A DNA stretch of 64,000 nucleotides, taken from Rhodococcus opacus B4. GTDB lineage: Bacteria > Actinomycetota > Actinomycetes > Mycobacteriales > Mycobacteriaceae. Under the pieces are notes generated by a model, which did no database searches, had not been told where the DNA came from, and saw only the letters and a program-made list of their open reading frames with translations. The stretch is from assembly GCF_000010805.1 (NCBI RefSeq), contig NC_012522.1:5518001-5582000 (forward strand), given 5' to 3'. Of this stretch, positions 35,661-44,127 are shown in pieces. A program made the position numbers and the translations under genes. Numbering within the stretch: position 1 is the stretch's first letter; every line of letters starts with the position of its first letter.

Positions 35661-35700
35661 TTTCCTATACAATCTGAATACTTCAATGGGGCAATAGAAA
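35661..35700. promoter_or_regulatory. Imperfect inverted repeat before the IclR gene
   Basis: TTTCCTAT (35661-35668) and ATAGAAA (35694-35700) are inverted arms around a TGAATACTTCA core. A -10-like TATACAAT overlaps the left arm. The element sits 10 bp before the IclR ATG and in the shared hpd/IclR promoter region, so it may be the IclR operator. Confidence 0.4.
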
Positions 35701-35709
35701 TGGACTGCG

Positions 35710-36357
35710 ATGGTTGCGCGGAGTGAGATCGGCGTCGGGGTGCTCGCCCGCGCGGTGGCGATCCTCGATGTCGTGGAGGCGAGCCCGATGGCCGCGAGCG
35801 ACCTGGCCCGCGAACTGGACCTGTCGCTGTCGACCACGTACCGGCTGGCAACGGACATGGTCAAGCACGGCCTCCTCCGCAAGGACCGGGAAGGCCGTTT
35901 CTACCTCGGCCAGCGTTTCGTCACGACGGCTCTGAGCGATCTCGCGGTCCCGGCTCTGCGCGAACTGGCCGAGAAGACAGGAGAATCCGCCCAGCTATGG
36001 GTGCGACGGGGCGAATCGCGGCTGTGCGCGGCCAGCGTCGACTCGCAGCACGAACTGCGGGTCGCGCTGCCCGTCGGAACGATGGTGCCGCTTCCGCAGG
36101 GGTCCAGCGGGCACGTGCTGTCCGGAGACTGGGAAGCCGACCCCGAATCGGTGAAATCGGGTTGGTGGGTGTCGATTTCGGAACGAACGCCGGGTTCCGC
36201 CTCCATCAGCGCACCGGTTCGCAGGCACGGCGAGATCGTGGCAGCCGTGTGCGTGTCGGGTCCCGAGGGGCGCATGGGGGAGGATCTGGGTACCCGGATG
36301 GGCCGCGCGGTCGTCGCTGCCGCGCGGCAGATCGAGAAGTCCGTTCCCGGCGACTGA
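35710..36357 (+). CDS. IclR-family transcriptional regulator
   Basis: The 215-residue protein has an N-terminal winged helix (VLARAVAILDVVEASPMAAS, LARELDLSLSTTYRLATDMV) and a compact C-terminal ligand domain (ESAQLWVRRGESRLCAASVD, ISERTPGSASISAPVRR). It is somewhat shorter than the usual 240-260 residues. Divergence from hpd suggests control of tyrosine or aromatic amino-acid breakdown. IclR proteins of this kind usually bind the aromatic substrate. Confidence 0.88.
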   Translation: MVARSEIGVGVLARAVAILDVVEASPMAASDLARELDLSLSTTYRLATDMVKHGLLRKDREGRFYLGQRFVTTALSDLAVPALRELAEKTGESAQLWVRRGESRLCAASVDSQHELRVALPVGTMVPLPQGSSGHVLSGDWEADPESVKSGWWVSISERTPGSASISAPVRRHGEIVAAVCVSGPEGRMGEDLGTRMGRAVVAAARQIEKSVPGD

Positions 36358-36361
36358 CCGC

Positions 36362-36904
36362 TCAGGCGGTGTCGAACGAGGTGACGTCGGCCGACCGATG
36401 CTGCTGCGCCAGTTGACGGTAGACGGCCGCATTGGCGGCATTGTGGGCCACCTCGTCGTCGGTCAGTTCCCGGCGGACCTTCGCGGGCACACCCGCGACG
36501 AGTGAGCGCGGCGGAATCCGGGTGCCTTCGAGAACCAGCGCGCCGGCCGCGATCAGCGACTGCGTGCCGACCACCGCACCGTTGAGAACGGTGGCCCCCA
36601 TGCCCACGAGGGCGCCGTCCTCCACGGTGCAGCCGTGCAGGACCGCGTTGTGCCCCACGCTGACGTCCCGGCCGACGACGACGGGGAAACCCGGGTCGAC
36701 GTGGACGGCCACTCCGTCTTGGATGTTGCTGCCCTCGCCGAGGGTGATGGAATCGCAATCGGCGCGCAGCACCGCGCCGTACCAGACGCTGGTCTCGCCG
36801 CCGAGTGTCGCCGCGCCGATCACCGCCGCGGTGGGCGCGACCCAGGCGGTCTTCTCCGCGCGTGGCGTACTCCCGTTGATCGCAACGACGTGTGGTTCTC
36901 TCAC
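36362..36904 (-). CDS. Gamma-carbonic-anhydrase-like hexapeptide-repeat protein
   Basis: The 180-residue protein forms a left-handed beta helix, with hexapeptide repeats such as AAVIGAATLGGETSVWYG, GSNIQDGVAVHVDPG and VSVGHNAVLHGCTVED. The metal-binding His set of the gamma-CA/PaaY family is present (VHVD, GHNAVLHG). PaaY-type proteins are CoA thioesterases in aromatic catabolism; others are carbonic anhydrases. The GTG at 36904 follows AGGAGG with good spacing. It is divergent from the CoA-transferase operon. Confidence 0.85.
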   Translation of the reverse strand: MREPHVVAINGSTPRAEKTAWVAPTAAVIGAATLGGETSVWYGAVLRADCDSITLGEGSNIQDGVAVHVDPGFPVVVGRDVSVGHNAVLHGCTVEDGALVGMGATVLNGAVVGTQSLIAAGALVLEGTRIPPRSLVAGVPAKVRRELTDDEVAHNAANAAVYRQLAQQHRSADVTSFDTA

Positions 36905-37019
36905 CGTGTTCTCCTCCTGTCGAGCAGCGGATTCGCGCTGCATCTCGCAGCGTTCCGTCGTCCATTGTCGGGTGGCGCGGACTCCTGGCATTGCCAATTG
37001 TGACTGCTACCACTACCGT

Positions 37020-37062
37020 CATTCTTAGCAGGCGGGAAGTAAACTTCCAAATAATGAGAATG
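37020..37062. promoter_or_regulatory. Nested inverted repeat before the CoA-transferase operon
   Basis: A short palindrome GGAAGTAAACTTCC (37035-37048, arms of 6 around AA) is flanked almost symmetrically by CATTCT (37020-37025) and AGAATG (37057-37062). It lies between the divergent gamma-CA gene and the CoA-transferase gene. It is probably a regulator site, but no dedicated regulator gene adjoins it apart from the IclR gene further left. Confidence 0.45.
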
Positions 37063-37117
37063 CGCAGGCAGGGCTCCCGTCGACATCCGGTACAGATCGA
37101 CGAGGGAGAACTCTCAC

Positions 37118-38335
37118 ATGCAGGTCCCAGAGAACGGCCCACTGCACGGCATCCGTGTACTGGAACTCGGCAACTTCATCGCCGCCCCCATGGCGAGCCG
37201 CATCTTCGCCGACTTCGGCGCCGAGGTCGTCAAGATCGAGCGCCCGGGCGTCGGCGACGAACTGCGGGGCTGGCGCCGCCGTCGTGGCGCGACGTCGATG
37301 ATGTTCCGCACCATCGCCCGCAACAAGCGTTCCGTGACGCTCGACCTCCGGACGGACGAGGGGCGCGCGATCATCCTCGACCTCGCCGCCGAGTCGGACG
37401 TCGTCATCGAGAACTTCCGGCCGGGAACCCTCGAGCGGTGGGGAATCGGCCCCGACCAGCTCACGGCCGCCAACCCGGACATCGTCCTCGTCCGGATCTC
37501 CGGCTACGGGCAGACCGGCCCGTACCGGGAACGCACCGGATTCGGCGGCGTCGCCGAGGCCTTCGGCGGACTGCGGCACGTCACCGGCTACCCGGACCGC
37601 CAATCGGTCCGGGCGGCAGCCCCCATCGCCGATACCCTCGCGGGGCTGCACGGGGCGATCAGCGCCCTGATGATGTTGCTGGCCAAGGCAAGGAAGGGCG
37701 ATCACTCGACGCCGCGGGTGGCGGACGTGGCACTGTACGAATCGGTGTTCATGGCGATGGAATCGCTCGTTCCCGACTACGACGCGTACGGCATGGTCCG
37801 CGAGCGGACCGCCGGAAATCTGCCCGGCGTGGTGCCGAGCGGGGTCTATCCGTGCGACGGCGGCTCCGTGATGATCGCCGGCAACTCGAGCGGCGTGTTC
37901 GGGCGGCTGATGCAGGCCGTGGGGCGGGGCGATCTCGCCGACGACCCCGAACTGGCCGACGGGGATCATCGATTCCGCCGTGAAGCCGAACTCGACGACG
38001 CGATCTCCTCGTGGACGTCGCAGCGGCGCCCCCGAGACGTGGTCGCCGAACTCGGCGCCGCCGGCGTGCCCGTCGGCGAGGTCTACGACGCGGTGCAGAT
38101 CGCGGACGACGAGCACTACAGCGCCCGCGGCATGCTGCAGAGCCTGAAGGTGTCCATCGACGGCGAGCCCGAAGAGGTCCGGTTCCCCGGAGTCGTCCCG
38201 CAGCTCGACGGCGAACCCACCCAGATCCGCTGGGCCGGCCCCGAGCTGGGTGAGCACACCGACGAGATCCTCGGCGGACTGCTCCAGCTGTCGGGCGACC
38301 GGCTCGACGACTACCGCGCCCGCGGCATCATCTGA
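37118..38335 (+). CDS. Family III CoA transferase (CaiB/BaiF)
   Basis: The 405-residue protein has the family signature VLELGNFIAAPMASRIFADF, the KRSVTLDLRTDEG region, ISGYGQTGPY and the catalytic aspartate in VADVALYESVF. It lacks the His/Asp racemase pair arrangement of the 17841 protein, so CoA transfer between organic acids is likelier. It starts an operon with an HMG-CoA-lyase-like protein and a dicarboxylate carrier. This suggests activation of an imported dicarboxylate to its CoA ester. Confidence 0.88.
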   Translation: MQVPENGPLHGIRVLELGNFIAAPMASRIFADFGAEVVKIERPGVGDELRGWRRRRGATSMMFRTIARNKRSVTLDLRTDEGRAIILDLAAESDVVIENFRPGTLERWGIGPDQLTAANPDIVLVRISGYGQTGPYRERTGFGGVAEAFGGLRHVTGYPDRQSVRAAAPIADTLAGLHGAISALMMLLAKARKGDHSTPRVADVALYESVFMAMESLVPDYDAYGMVRERTAGNLPGVVPSGVYPCDGGSVMIAGNSSGVFGRLMQAVGRGDLADDPELADGDHRFRREAELDDAISSWTSQRRPRDVVAELGAAGVPVGEVYDAVQIADDEHYSARGMLQSLKVSIDGEPEEVRFPGVVPQLDGEPTQIRWAGPELGEHTDEILGGLLQLSGDRLDDYRARGII

Positions 38336-38349
38336 ATCGGAGGAGTGAA

Positions 38350-39219
38350 ATGACAGTCACCATAACGGATGTCGTGCTGCGCGACGGGCTGCAGGACGAG
38401 GACGCGGTCGTCTCCACCGACCACAAGATCGCCGTCGCGGCCGCCCTCGTCGCCGCCGGTGTGACGCACATCGAGGCGGCGTCGTTCGTCTCGCCCACGC
38501 GGGTCCCGCAGATGGCGGACGCCGACGACGTGATCGCCCGGCTGCCCCGCACCGGTCCGCCGGTCACCTACAGCGCCCTCGCGCTCAACCCGCGGGGGGT
38601 GTGCCGCGCGGCCGCGACCGGCATCGACGAGATCCAGGTCGTGACGTCCGCCAGCGCCGGGCACAGCACGGCGAACACGGGCCGGAATCCGGACGAGGCG
38701 CTGATCGGACTCGCCGAGGCGTTGCAGAAGTACCCGGACCGGAGTTTCCTCGGAGGTGTGTCGACCGCGTTCGTCTGCCCGTTCGAGGGCATCATCGCCC
38801 CCGCGGCGCTGGTGCGGGTGGCGCGGGCGATGGCCGCGATGGGTGTGCGCCAACTCGGGCTGGCCGACACCCTGGGAACGGCCACCACCGAGCAGGTACT
38901 CGCGTCGGTCGGGGCGGTACGCGACGCCCTCCCCGACGTCGAACTGAGCCTGCACCTCCACAACGCGCACGGTCAGGCCCTCGGCACCGTGATCGCCGCG
39001 CACCGGCACCTCGGCATCACGCACTTCGACAGCGCCATCGGAGGGTACGGCGGCTGCCCGTTCGCCCCGGGCGCCCACGGCAATCTCGCGACCGAGGAAC
39101 TGGTAGCGCACCTGCACGCGCACGACATCGACACCGGAATCGACCAGCGGGCCCTCGGCCTCGCCGTCGACACCGTAAAACATGCTCTGGCTCAGGCTCG
39201 GCCCCTCTCCGCAGTGTGA
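38350..39219 (+). CDS. Hydroxymethylglutaryl-CoA lyase-like protein
   Basis: The 289-residue TIM-barrel protein has the HMGL signature: VVLRDGLQDED at the N-terminus (catalytic Arg and metal-binding Asp), SLHLHNAHGQAL (metal-binding His pair) and GGYGGCPFAPGAHGN (catalytic Cys loop). Such enzymes cleave 3-hydroxy-3-methylglutaryl-CoA or related 3-hydroxyacyl-CoA esters to acetyl-CoA or pyruvate plus a keto acid. It follows the CoA-transferase gene by 14 bp with a GGAGG-type site. Substrate not certain. Confidence 0.88.
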   Translation: MTVTITDVVLRDGLQDEDAVVSTDHKIAVAAALVAAGVTHIEAASFVSPTRVPQMADADDVIARLPRTGPPVTYSALALNPRGVCRAAATGIDEIQVVTSASAGHSTANTGRNPDEALIGLAEALQKYPDRSFLGGVSTAFVCPFEGIIAPAALVRVARAMAAMGVRQLGLADTLGTATTEQVLASVGAVRDALPDVELSLHLHNAHGQALGTVIAAHRHLGITHFDSAIGGYGGCPFAPGAHGNLATEELVAHLHAHDIDTGIDQRALGLAVDTVKHALAQARPLSAV

Positions 39220-39247
39220 TCTGCGAACTCACCCCGAAAGGCCGATC

Positions 39248-40615
39248 ATGGTCTACGCAATCTCCATCGTCGCTCTGATCGCGATCTTCACAGTGGCGAC
39301 CCTCACCCCGATCAACATGGGCATTCTCGCGTTCGCCGGTGCATTCGTCATCGGCGGCTGGGTGTCCGGGATCCCGGTCGAGGACATCATCGACGCGTTC
39401 CCCGGCAGCACGTTCATCATCGTCGGCGGCATCACGCTGCTGTTCGCCATCGCGAAGGCGAACGGGACCATCGACCTCGTCATCGAGGCCTCGCTCCGAC
39501 TCGTGCGCGGCAGGCGGTGGGCGATCCTGTGGATGATGTTCCTGCTGTCCGGGCTGCTGATGGCGCTCGGGTCCGTGCTCGCGGTGGGCATGCTCGCCCC
39601 CATCGCGATGCCCCTCGCGGCCAAGAACAAGATCAACCCGTTCCTGATGGGCATGGTCATCAGCCACGGCGCACTGGCCTGCGCGTTCTCGCCCATCAAC
39701 CTCTACGGCGCGTTCATCAACGGACTGATGGACTCCACCGGCGTGGGCGCGAACCCGCTGATCCTGTTCGCTCTCCCGTTCGTTCTGAACCTGGCCATCG
39801 CGATCGTGCTGTTCCTGATCTACGGCCTCGACCTGATCGGGCGCCGCACACCTCGCCACGCCGGGGAGACATCCGATGGCGGCGGCTTCGGCGGTTCCTC
39901 GCGCCGGCCGTCGGGTGGCGTCGCTCCGGGCAGTGGTCCGGGCGGGAACACCGCGACGCTCACCGACCGCGAGGTCATCGAGGAGGCATTGAGTCACGAG
40001 GGCCTGAAGCCGGTGTCGATGAACAAGTACCGGTTCGCGACACTCGCGGGCATCGGGTTCCTCGTCGTCGGGTCGGTCGCGTTCGGCATCGACGTCGGCG
40101 TCAGCTCGATCTGCATCAGCGCGGTCCTGCTGCTGATGGCGCCGAAATCCCACCCCAAGGTCATCGACAACGTGGCATGGCCGGCCGTGGTGCTCGTGTG
40201 CGGGATGCTCACCTACATGGCGGTGATGACGCAGAACGGCACGCTCGACTTCCTCGGCGACGCGGCGTCGGCTCTCGGATCGCCGTTGCTGACCGCGTTG
40301 ATTCTCTGCTATGCGGTCGCGATCATCTCCGCGTTCGGGTCGTCGATCGGCACCCTCGGCATCGCGTTGCCTCTCGCCGCGCCGATGCTCGCGATGGGGG
40401 AGGTGGGCGCCGTGGGATTCGTCGCCGCCCTGGCGTTCTCCGCGACGGTGGTCGACGTCAGCCCGTTCTCGACGAACGGCGTGATGGTCCTCGCCAACGC
40501 ACAGGTCGAGGACAAGGCGCGGTTCCAGCGCAAGATGCTCGCCTACTGCGGCCTGATCGTGCTGTCGGCCCCCATGTTCGTCTGGGCACTGGTCGTCGTG
40601 CCGACGTCCGTGTAG
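39248..40615 (+). CDS. MatC-type dicarboxylate (malonate-like) carrier
   Basis: The 455-residue membrane protein has about twelve hydrophobic segments and a MatC_N-like N-terminal half (VATLTPINMGILAFAGAFVI, DIIDAFPGSTFIIVGGITLL, SHGALACAFSPINLYG). A hydrophilic linker of about 60 residues follows (RRTPRHAGETSDGGGFGG), then a second half with SAFGSSIGTLGIALPLAAPM and VVDVSPFSTNG. MatC proteins import malonate or similar dicarboxylates. The ATG at 39248 is preferred over an upstream ATG inside the lyase gene. The operon ends in a strong hairpin. Confidence 0.85.
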   Translation: MVYAISIVALIAIFTVATLTPINMGILAFAGAFVIGGWVSGIPVEDIIDAFPGSTFIIVGGITLLFAIAKANGTIDLVIEASLRLVRGRRWAILWMMFLLSGLLMALGSVLAVGMLAPIAMPLAAKNKINPFLMGMVISHGALACAFSPINLYGAFINGLMDSTGVGANPLILFALPFVLNLAIAIVLFLIYGLDLIGRRTPRHAGETSDGGGFGGSSRRPSGGVAPGSGPGGNTATLTDREVIEEALSHEGLKPVSMNKYRFATLAGIGFLVVGSVAFGIDVGVSSICISAVLLLMAPKSHPKVIDNVAWPAVVLVCGMLTYMAVMTQNGTLDFLGDAASALGSPLLTALILCYAVAIISAFGSSIGTLGIALPLAAPMLAMGEVGAVGFVAALAFSATVVDVSPFSTNGVMVLANAQVEDKARFQRKMLAYCGLIVLSAPMFVWALVVVPTSV

Positions 40616-40627
40616 GTCTTCCGGGCC

Positions 40628-40663
40628 GTGCCGGTCACCGTCTTTCGTGGCGGTGACCGGCAC
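40628..40663 (+). terminator. Terminator of the CoA-transferase/lyase/carrier operon
   Basis: GTGCCGGTCACCG (40628-40640) pairs perfectly with CGGTGACCGGCAC (40651-40663) across a 10-base loop and is followed by TTCTC. It starts 12 bp after the carrier stop. Confidence 0.8.
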
Positions 40664-40838
40664 TTCTCACGGCACGGGAGCGGCGGCGGTGAACTTTGTG
40701 TACTTTAATCTTCATCGAATGGACTGTTGTCCAATAGCTTTCGACGTGCCTGAACGAAAACTGCTGGCACAGTGACACATGCCACAAGATCACGTCCGTT
40801 TCGGGCGTTTCGTCGTTCTCCGCCCGTAAGGTGTCGGC

Positions 40839-43115
40839 ATGTCGTCGATCCTCGAGAACGAGAAAGCACCCCCATCCGGTGCCCCCGCCCCCGGACCGAC
40901 CCGCGGCGAAAGGTGGCGAGACAACGCGCGATACGACCTACCCGCATCGCTCGTCGTCTTCCTCGTCGCCCTGCCACTGTCGCTCGGTATCGCCATCGCG
41001 TCCGACGCCCCGATCATGGCGGGGCTCATCGCGGCGATCGTCGGCGGTGTGGTGGCCGGATCGATCGGTGGCTCACCGCTCCAGGTGAGCGGGCCCGCCG
41101 CCGGATTGACCGTGGTGGTAGCAGAATTGGTCGCCACCTTCGGCTGGAAGGCCACCTGCGCGATCACCGTCGCCGCCGGATTCCTTCAAATCATCTTCGG
41201 GCTCAGTAGAATTGCCCGTGCCGCCCTGGCCATCGCACCGGTCGTCGTCCACGCCATGCTCGCCGGCATCGGAATCACGATCGCCCTCCAGCAGATTCAC
41301 GTCCTCCTCGGCGGCAGCTCGCACAGCTCGACCGTCGAGAACATCACCCAGCTGCCCGGGCAGCTGACGTCCGCCCGGTACGGCGACGTCCTCGTGGGCG
41401 CGGTGGTCATCGCCGTCCTGCTGTTCTGGAAGAAGATTCCCGGCAAGCTCCGGGTGCTCCCGGGGCCGCTGGTCGCCGTCGTCGCCGCCACCGTTCTGTC
41501 TCTCGTCCTCCCGTTCGACCTCGATCGAATCACGTTGGACGGCTCGCTGTTCGACGCCGTGGCGCTGCCCTCGATGCCGGAGGGACCGTGGCTCGCCGTG
41601 GCCACCGGTGTCCTCACGGTCGCGCTGATCGCCAGCGTCGAGAGCCTGCTGTCTGCGGTCGCCGTCGACAAGATGCACGGCGGGGCCCGGTCGGAGTTCA
41701 ATCGGGAACTCGTCGGGCAGGGCTCGGCCAACATGATCTCGGGTCTCATCGGTGGCCTGCCGGTCACGGGCGTGATCGTGCGCAGCACCACCAACGTCGC
41801 CGCCGGGGCGAAGACCCGGGCGTCCGCCGTGCTGCACGGCGTGTGGATTCTCGTCTTCGCCGCACTGCTCACCACGCTGGTCGAGCAGATCCCGATGGCC
41901 GCGCTCGCCGGACTGCTCATCGTGATCGGCATCCAGCTCGTCAAACTGGCGCACCTGCGCACGGCCCGCCGCACCGGCGACCTGTGGGTGTACGGCGTCA
42001 CGGTGGCCGGTGTGGTCTTCCTGAACCTGCTCGAGGGCGTGATCATCGGTCTCGCACTCGCGGTGATCCTGCTGCTGTGGCGGGTCATCCACCCCAGGAT
42101 GCGGGCCGAACCGGTCGGCTCCGAGGACTCCGGGCGGTGGCGCGTGATCGTCGAGGGGTCGTGCAGCTTCCTGTCCATGCCCGCACTGACCGGACTGCTC
42201 GCGAAGATTCCCGAGGGTGCACACGTCACCGTGGAACTGGCGGTCGACTTCCTCGACCACGCCATGTTCGAAGCGATCGACGACTGGAAGCGGCACTACG
42301 AGAACAACGGCGGAACCGTCGTGATCGACGCGCTCGGCCCCGTCGACATGGACGCCGTCGGTGCGTCGCCGCCCCGGCGCGGCGTCGGAGTGGCGAGCCC
42401 CCGCGGGTTCGCCCCGTGGAAGAGCTGGCAGCCGCGGCACCACGACACCGGGGAGAACACCACCCCGGCGGCGCTGCGACCCGTCCTCGCGGGAGTGTCG
42501 GAGTACCACCGGCGCAATGCGGCTCACCTGCAGCCGCACCTCGACGATCTGCACCACGGGCAGCGCCCCGACTCGCTGTTCCTCACCTGCTCCGATTCAC
42601 GCATCGTGCCGAACGTGATCACGAGCAGCGGTCCCGGCGACCTCTTCACGGTGCGCAACGTGGGCAACCTGGTCCCGACCGGGAAGCAGGACGTGTCCGT
42701 CGAAGCGGGCCTGGCCTTCGCCCTCGACGAACTCGAGGTCAGCTCGGTGATCGTGTGCGGCCACTCCGGCTGCGGCGCGATGAAGGCCGTCCTGGCAGAG
42801 GCGCCGGAGGGCACCGACGGAGCCGAGAACGCCGTCGGACAGTGGCTGACGTTCGCGCAGCCGAGCCGGAAGGCGTTCCTCAGCGGTCACCCGGTTGCGC
42901 GTGCGGCGGCAGAATTGGGGTTCGACGAGGTCGACCAGCTGGGCATGGTGAATGTGGCGGTCCAGGTGCAAACCCTCGGGCGCCATCCCCTCGTCGGCGC
43001 GGCGGCGGCCGAGGGCCGAGTCCGCGTCGCGGGAATGTTCTTCGACATTCCGTCCGCGCGCGTACTCGAGATCACCTCGACCGGGGTGTCCTACCTGGAC
43101 CACGTCGCCACGTGA
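40839..43115 (+). CDS. SulP anion transporter fused to beta-carbonic anhydrase
   Basis: The 758-residue protein has a SulP membrane domain (about 25-430: DLPASLVVFLVALPLSLGIA, NMISGLIGGLPVTGVIVRST) and a STAS-like region (about 435-510: WRVIVEGSCSFLSMPALTGLL). A C-terminal beta-carbonic anhydrase domain (about 530-758) has the zinc/aspartate set Cys584, Asp586, Arg588, His642 and Cys645 (TCSDSRI, CGHSGCGAM). The architecture matches the M. tuberculosis Rv3273 type. It probably moves bicarbonate or sulfate with local CO2/bicarbonate interconversion. An internal ATG is possible, but the N-terminal hydrophilic lead is normal. Confidence 0.93.
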   Translation: MSSILENEKAPPSGAPAPGPTRGERWRDNARYDLPASLVVFLVALPLSLGIAIASDAPIMAGLIAAIVGGVVAGSIGGSPLQVSGPAAGLTVVVAELVATFGWKATCAITVAAGFLQIIFGLSRIARAALAIAPVVVHAMLAGIGITIALQQIHVLLGGSSHSSTVENITQLPGQLTSARYGDVLVGAVVIAVLLFWKKIPGKLRVLPGPLVAVVAATVLSLVLPFDLDRITLDGSLFDAVALPSMPEGPWLAVATGVLTVALIASVESLLSAVAVDKMHGGARSEFNRELVGQGSANMISGLIGGLPVTGVIVRSTTNVAAGAKTRASAVLHGVWILVFAALLTTLVEQIPMAALAGLLIVIGIQLVKLAHLRTARRTGDLWVYGVTVAGVVFLNLLEGVIIGLALAVILLLWRVIHPRMRAEPVGSEDSGRWRVIVEGSCSFLSMPALTGLLAKIPEGAHVTVELAVDFLDHAMFEAIDDWKRHYENNGGTVVIDALGPVDMDAVGASPPRRGVGVASPRGFAPWKSWQPRHHDTGENTTPAALRPVLAGVSEYHRRNAAHLQPHLDDLHHGQRPDSLFLTCSDSRIVPNVITSSGPGDLFTVRNVGNLVPTGKQDVSVEAGLAFALDELEVSSVIVCGHSGCGAMKAVLAEAPEGTDGAENAVGQWLTFAQPSRKAFLSGHPVARAAAELGFDEVDQLGMVNVAVQVQTLGRHPLVGAAAAEGRVRVAGMFFDIPSARVLEITSTGVSYLDHVAT

Positions 43116-43116
43116 T

Positions 43117-44013
43117 TCAGAGGAGATGGACCCTCTTGTAGAGGCGCTTCGACGGGCCGCCGACGAGGCCGACGCCATCGAGGAACTGCATCAACTTGGA
43201 ACCGGACGTCCGGACGGTGTCCTTGTAGTGCTGGTTGCTCTTGGCCTCGGCGGCGGCCCGCTTCGGGTCGAGGCCGGCGTTCTCGTAGACCTCCTTGCGG
43301 ATCATGCTCTTCATCACGAAGTACACGACCGCGGCGGTGTTGAGGCGCTCGATCTGGAGGCGGGCCCAGCTGGCGCCCTGGATGCGCCGGCCGACCTCTT
43401 CGCGGGCGAAGCGGATGTGGCGGGCCTCTTCGAGGACGTGGATCTTGCTCACCGTGCGGGTGATGGGCTGGACGCGCTCGTCCTTCATGAAGTCGCGCTG
43501 CATCATGTCGAGGATCTCCTCGGCGGCCATGACGCTGGCGTACGCGTTGGCTCCCCGGAAGAAGCCGCCCCAGATGCGGCCGAGCTTGTGGATCACCGGG
43601 TGCGGGCCGTAGCTCGGCATGTTCAGGCGTTCGCCCGCGCGGGCGAACATCACCGAGTGGCGGCATTCGTCCGCGACCTCCGTGAGGGCGAACTGGACGT
43701 GGCGGGAGTGCTTGTCGCGGCCGTACACGTCGCGCAGGAGCATCTGCATGAGGAGGATCTCGAACCACAGCCCGACGCTGGAGACGCTGGCGGCCTCGTG
43801 CTTGGTGAGTTCGATCTTCTGCTCTTCGGTCATCTCGTCCCACAGGGCCGTGCCGTAGAGCGTGCTCCATTCGGGGGTGAGACCGAACTTGTCGTCGGGA
43901 ATCGGTGCTTCCCAGTCGACCTCGACCATCGGGTCGTAGGACTTGCGTGCCGACGACGCCAGCAGGCGCTGGGCGGTCTCTTCGCGGTCGGAGACGACGA
44001 TCGATGCGGTCAT
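43117..44013 (-). CDS. AurF-type di-iron oxygenase
   Basis: The 298-residue protein resembles AurF (p-aminobenzoate N-oxygenase), a ferritin-like di-iron enzyme. Iron-ligand motifs are visible: TKHEAASVS, EVADECRHSVMFARAGE, MAAEEILDMMQRD and HVLEEARHIRFAREE. The ATG at 44013 follows AAGGGG with good spacing. The longer frame starting at 44073 would run through a tandem repeat and an operator-like palindrome and is disfavoured. The gene stands alone, ending 1 bp after the SulP gene on the opposite strand. Substrate unknown. Confidence 0.88.
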   Translation of the reverse strand: MTASIVVSDREETAQRLLASSARKSYDPMVEVDWEAPIPDDKFGLTPEWSTLYGTALWDEMTEEQKIELTKHEAASVSSVGLWFEILLMQMLLRDVYGRDKHSRHVQFALTEVADECRHSVMFARAGERLNMPSYGPHPVIHKLGRIWGGFFRGANAYASVMAAEEILDMMQRDFMKDERVQPITRTVSKIHVLEEARHIRFAREEVGRRIQGASWARLQIERLNTAAVVYFVMKSMIRKEVYENAGLDPKRAAAEAKSNQHYKDTVRTSGSKLMQFLDGVGLVGGPSKRLYKRVHLL

Positions 44014-44022
44014 CACTACCCC

Positions 44023-44052
44023 TTGATCTGTGACTGGTTGATCTGTGATTGG
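44023..44052. repeat. Tandem 15-bp direct repeat upstream of the di-iron oxygenase gene
   Basis: TTGATCTGTGACTGG (44023-44037) is followed directly by TTGATCTGTGATTGG (44038-44052), with one mismatch. It lies in the 5' leader of the oxygenase gene between the operator-like palindrome and the start codon. Confidence 0.8.
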
Positions 44053-44061
44053 GCGGTCAAC

Positions 44062-44080
44062 TAACTGTGACATTCAGTTA
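44062..44080. promoter_or_regulatory. Inverted repeat, likely regulator site of the oxygenase gene
   Basis: TAACTG (44062-44067) and CAGTTA (44075-44080) are inverted arms with a 7-bp spacer. The site is 48 bp upstream of the oxygenase start and is the size of a TetR-type operator. The nearest TetR gene is at 45787, but its own putative operator has a different sequence. Confidence 0.5.
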
Positions 44081-44127
44081 CTGATACTGAACGATACAGC
44101 GACGGCAGTCACAAGGGCAACGCCCGC

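Noticed and set aside
43117..44073. Longer N-terminus of the AurF-like protein starting at 44073
   Set aside because: That ATG lies inside the TAACTG/CAGTTA palindrome and its extension is encoded by the 15-bp tandem repeat. The ATG at 44013 has a proper ribosome site.
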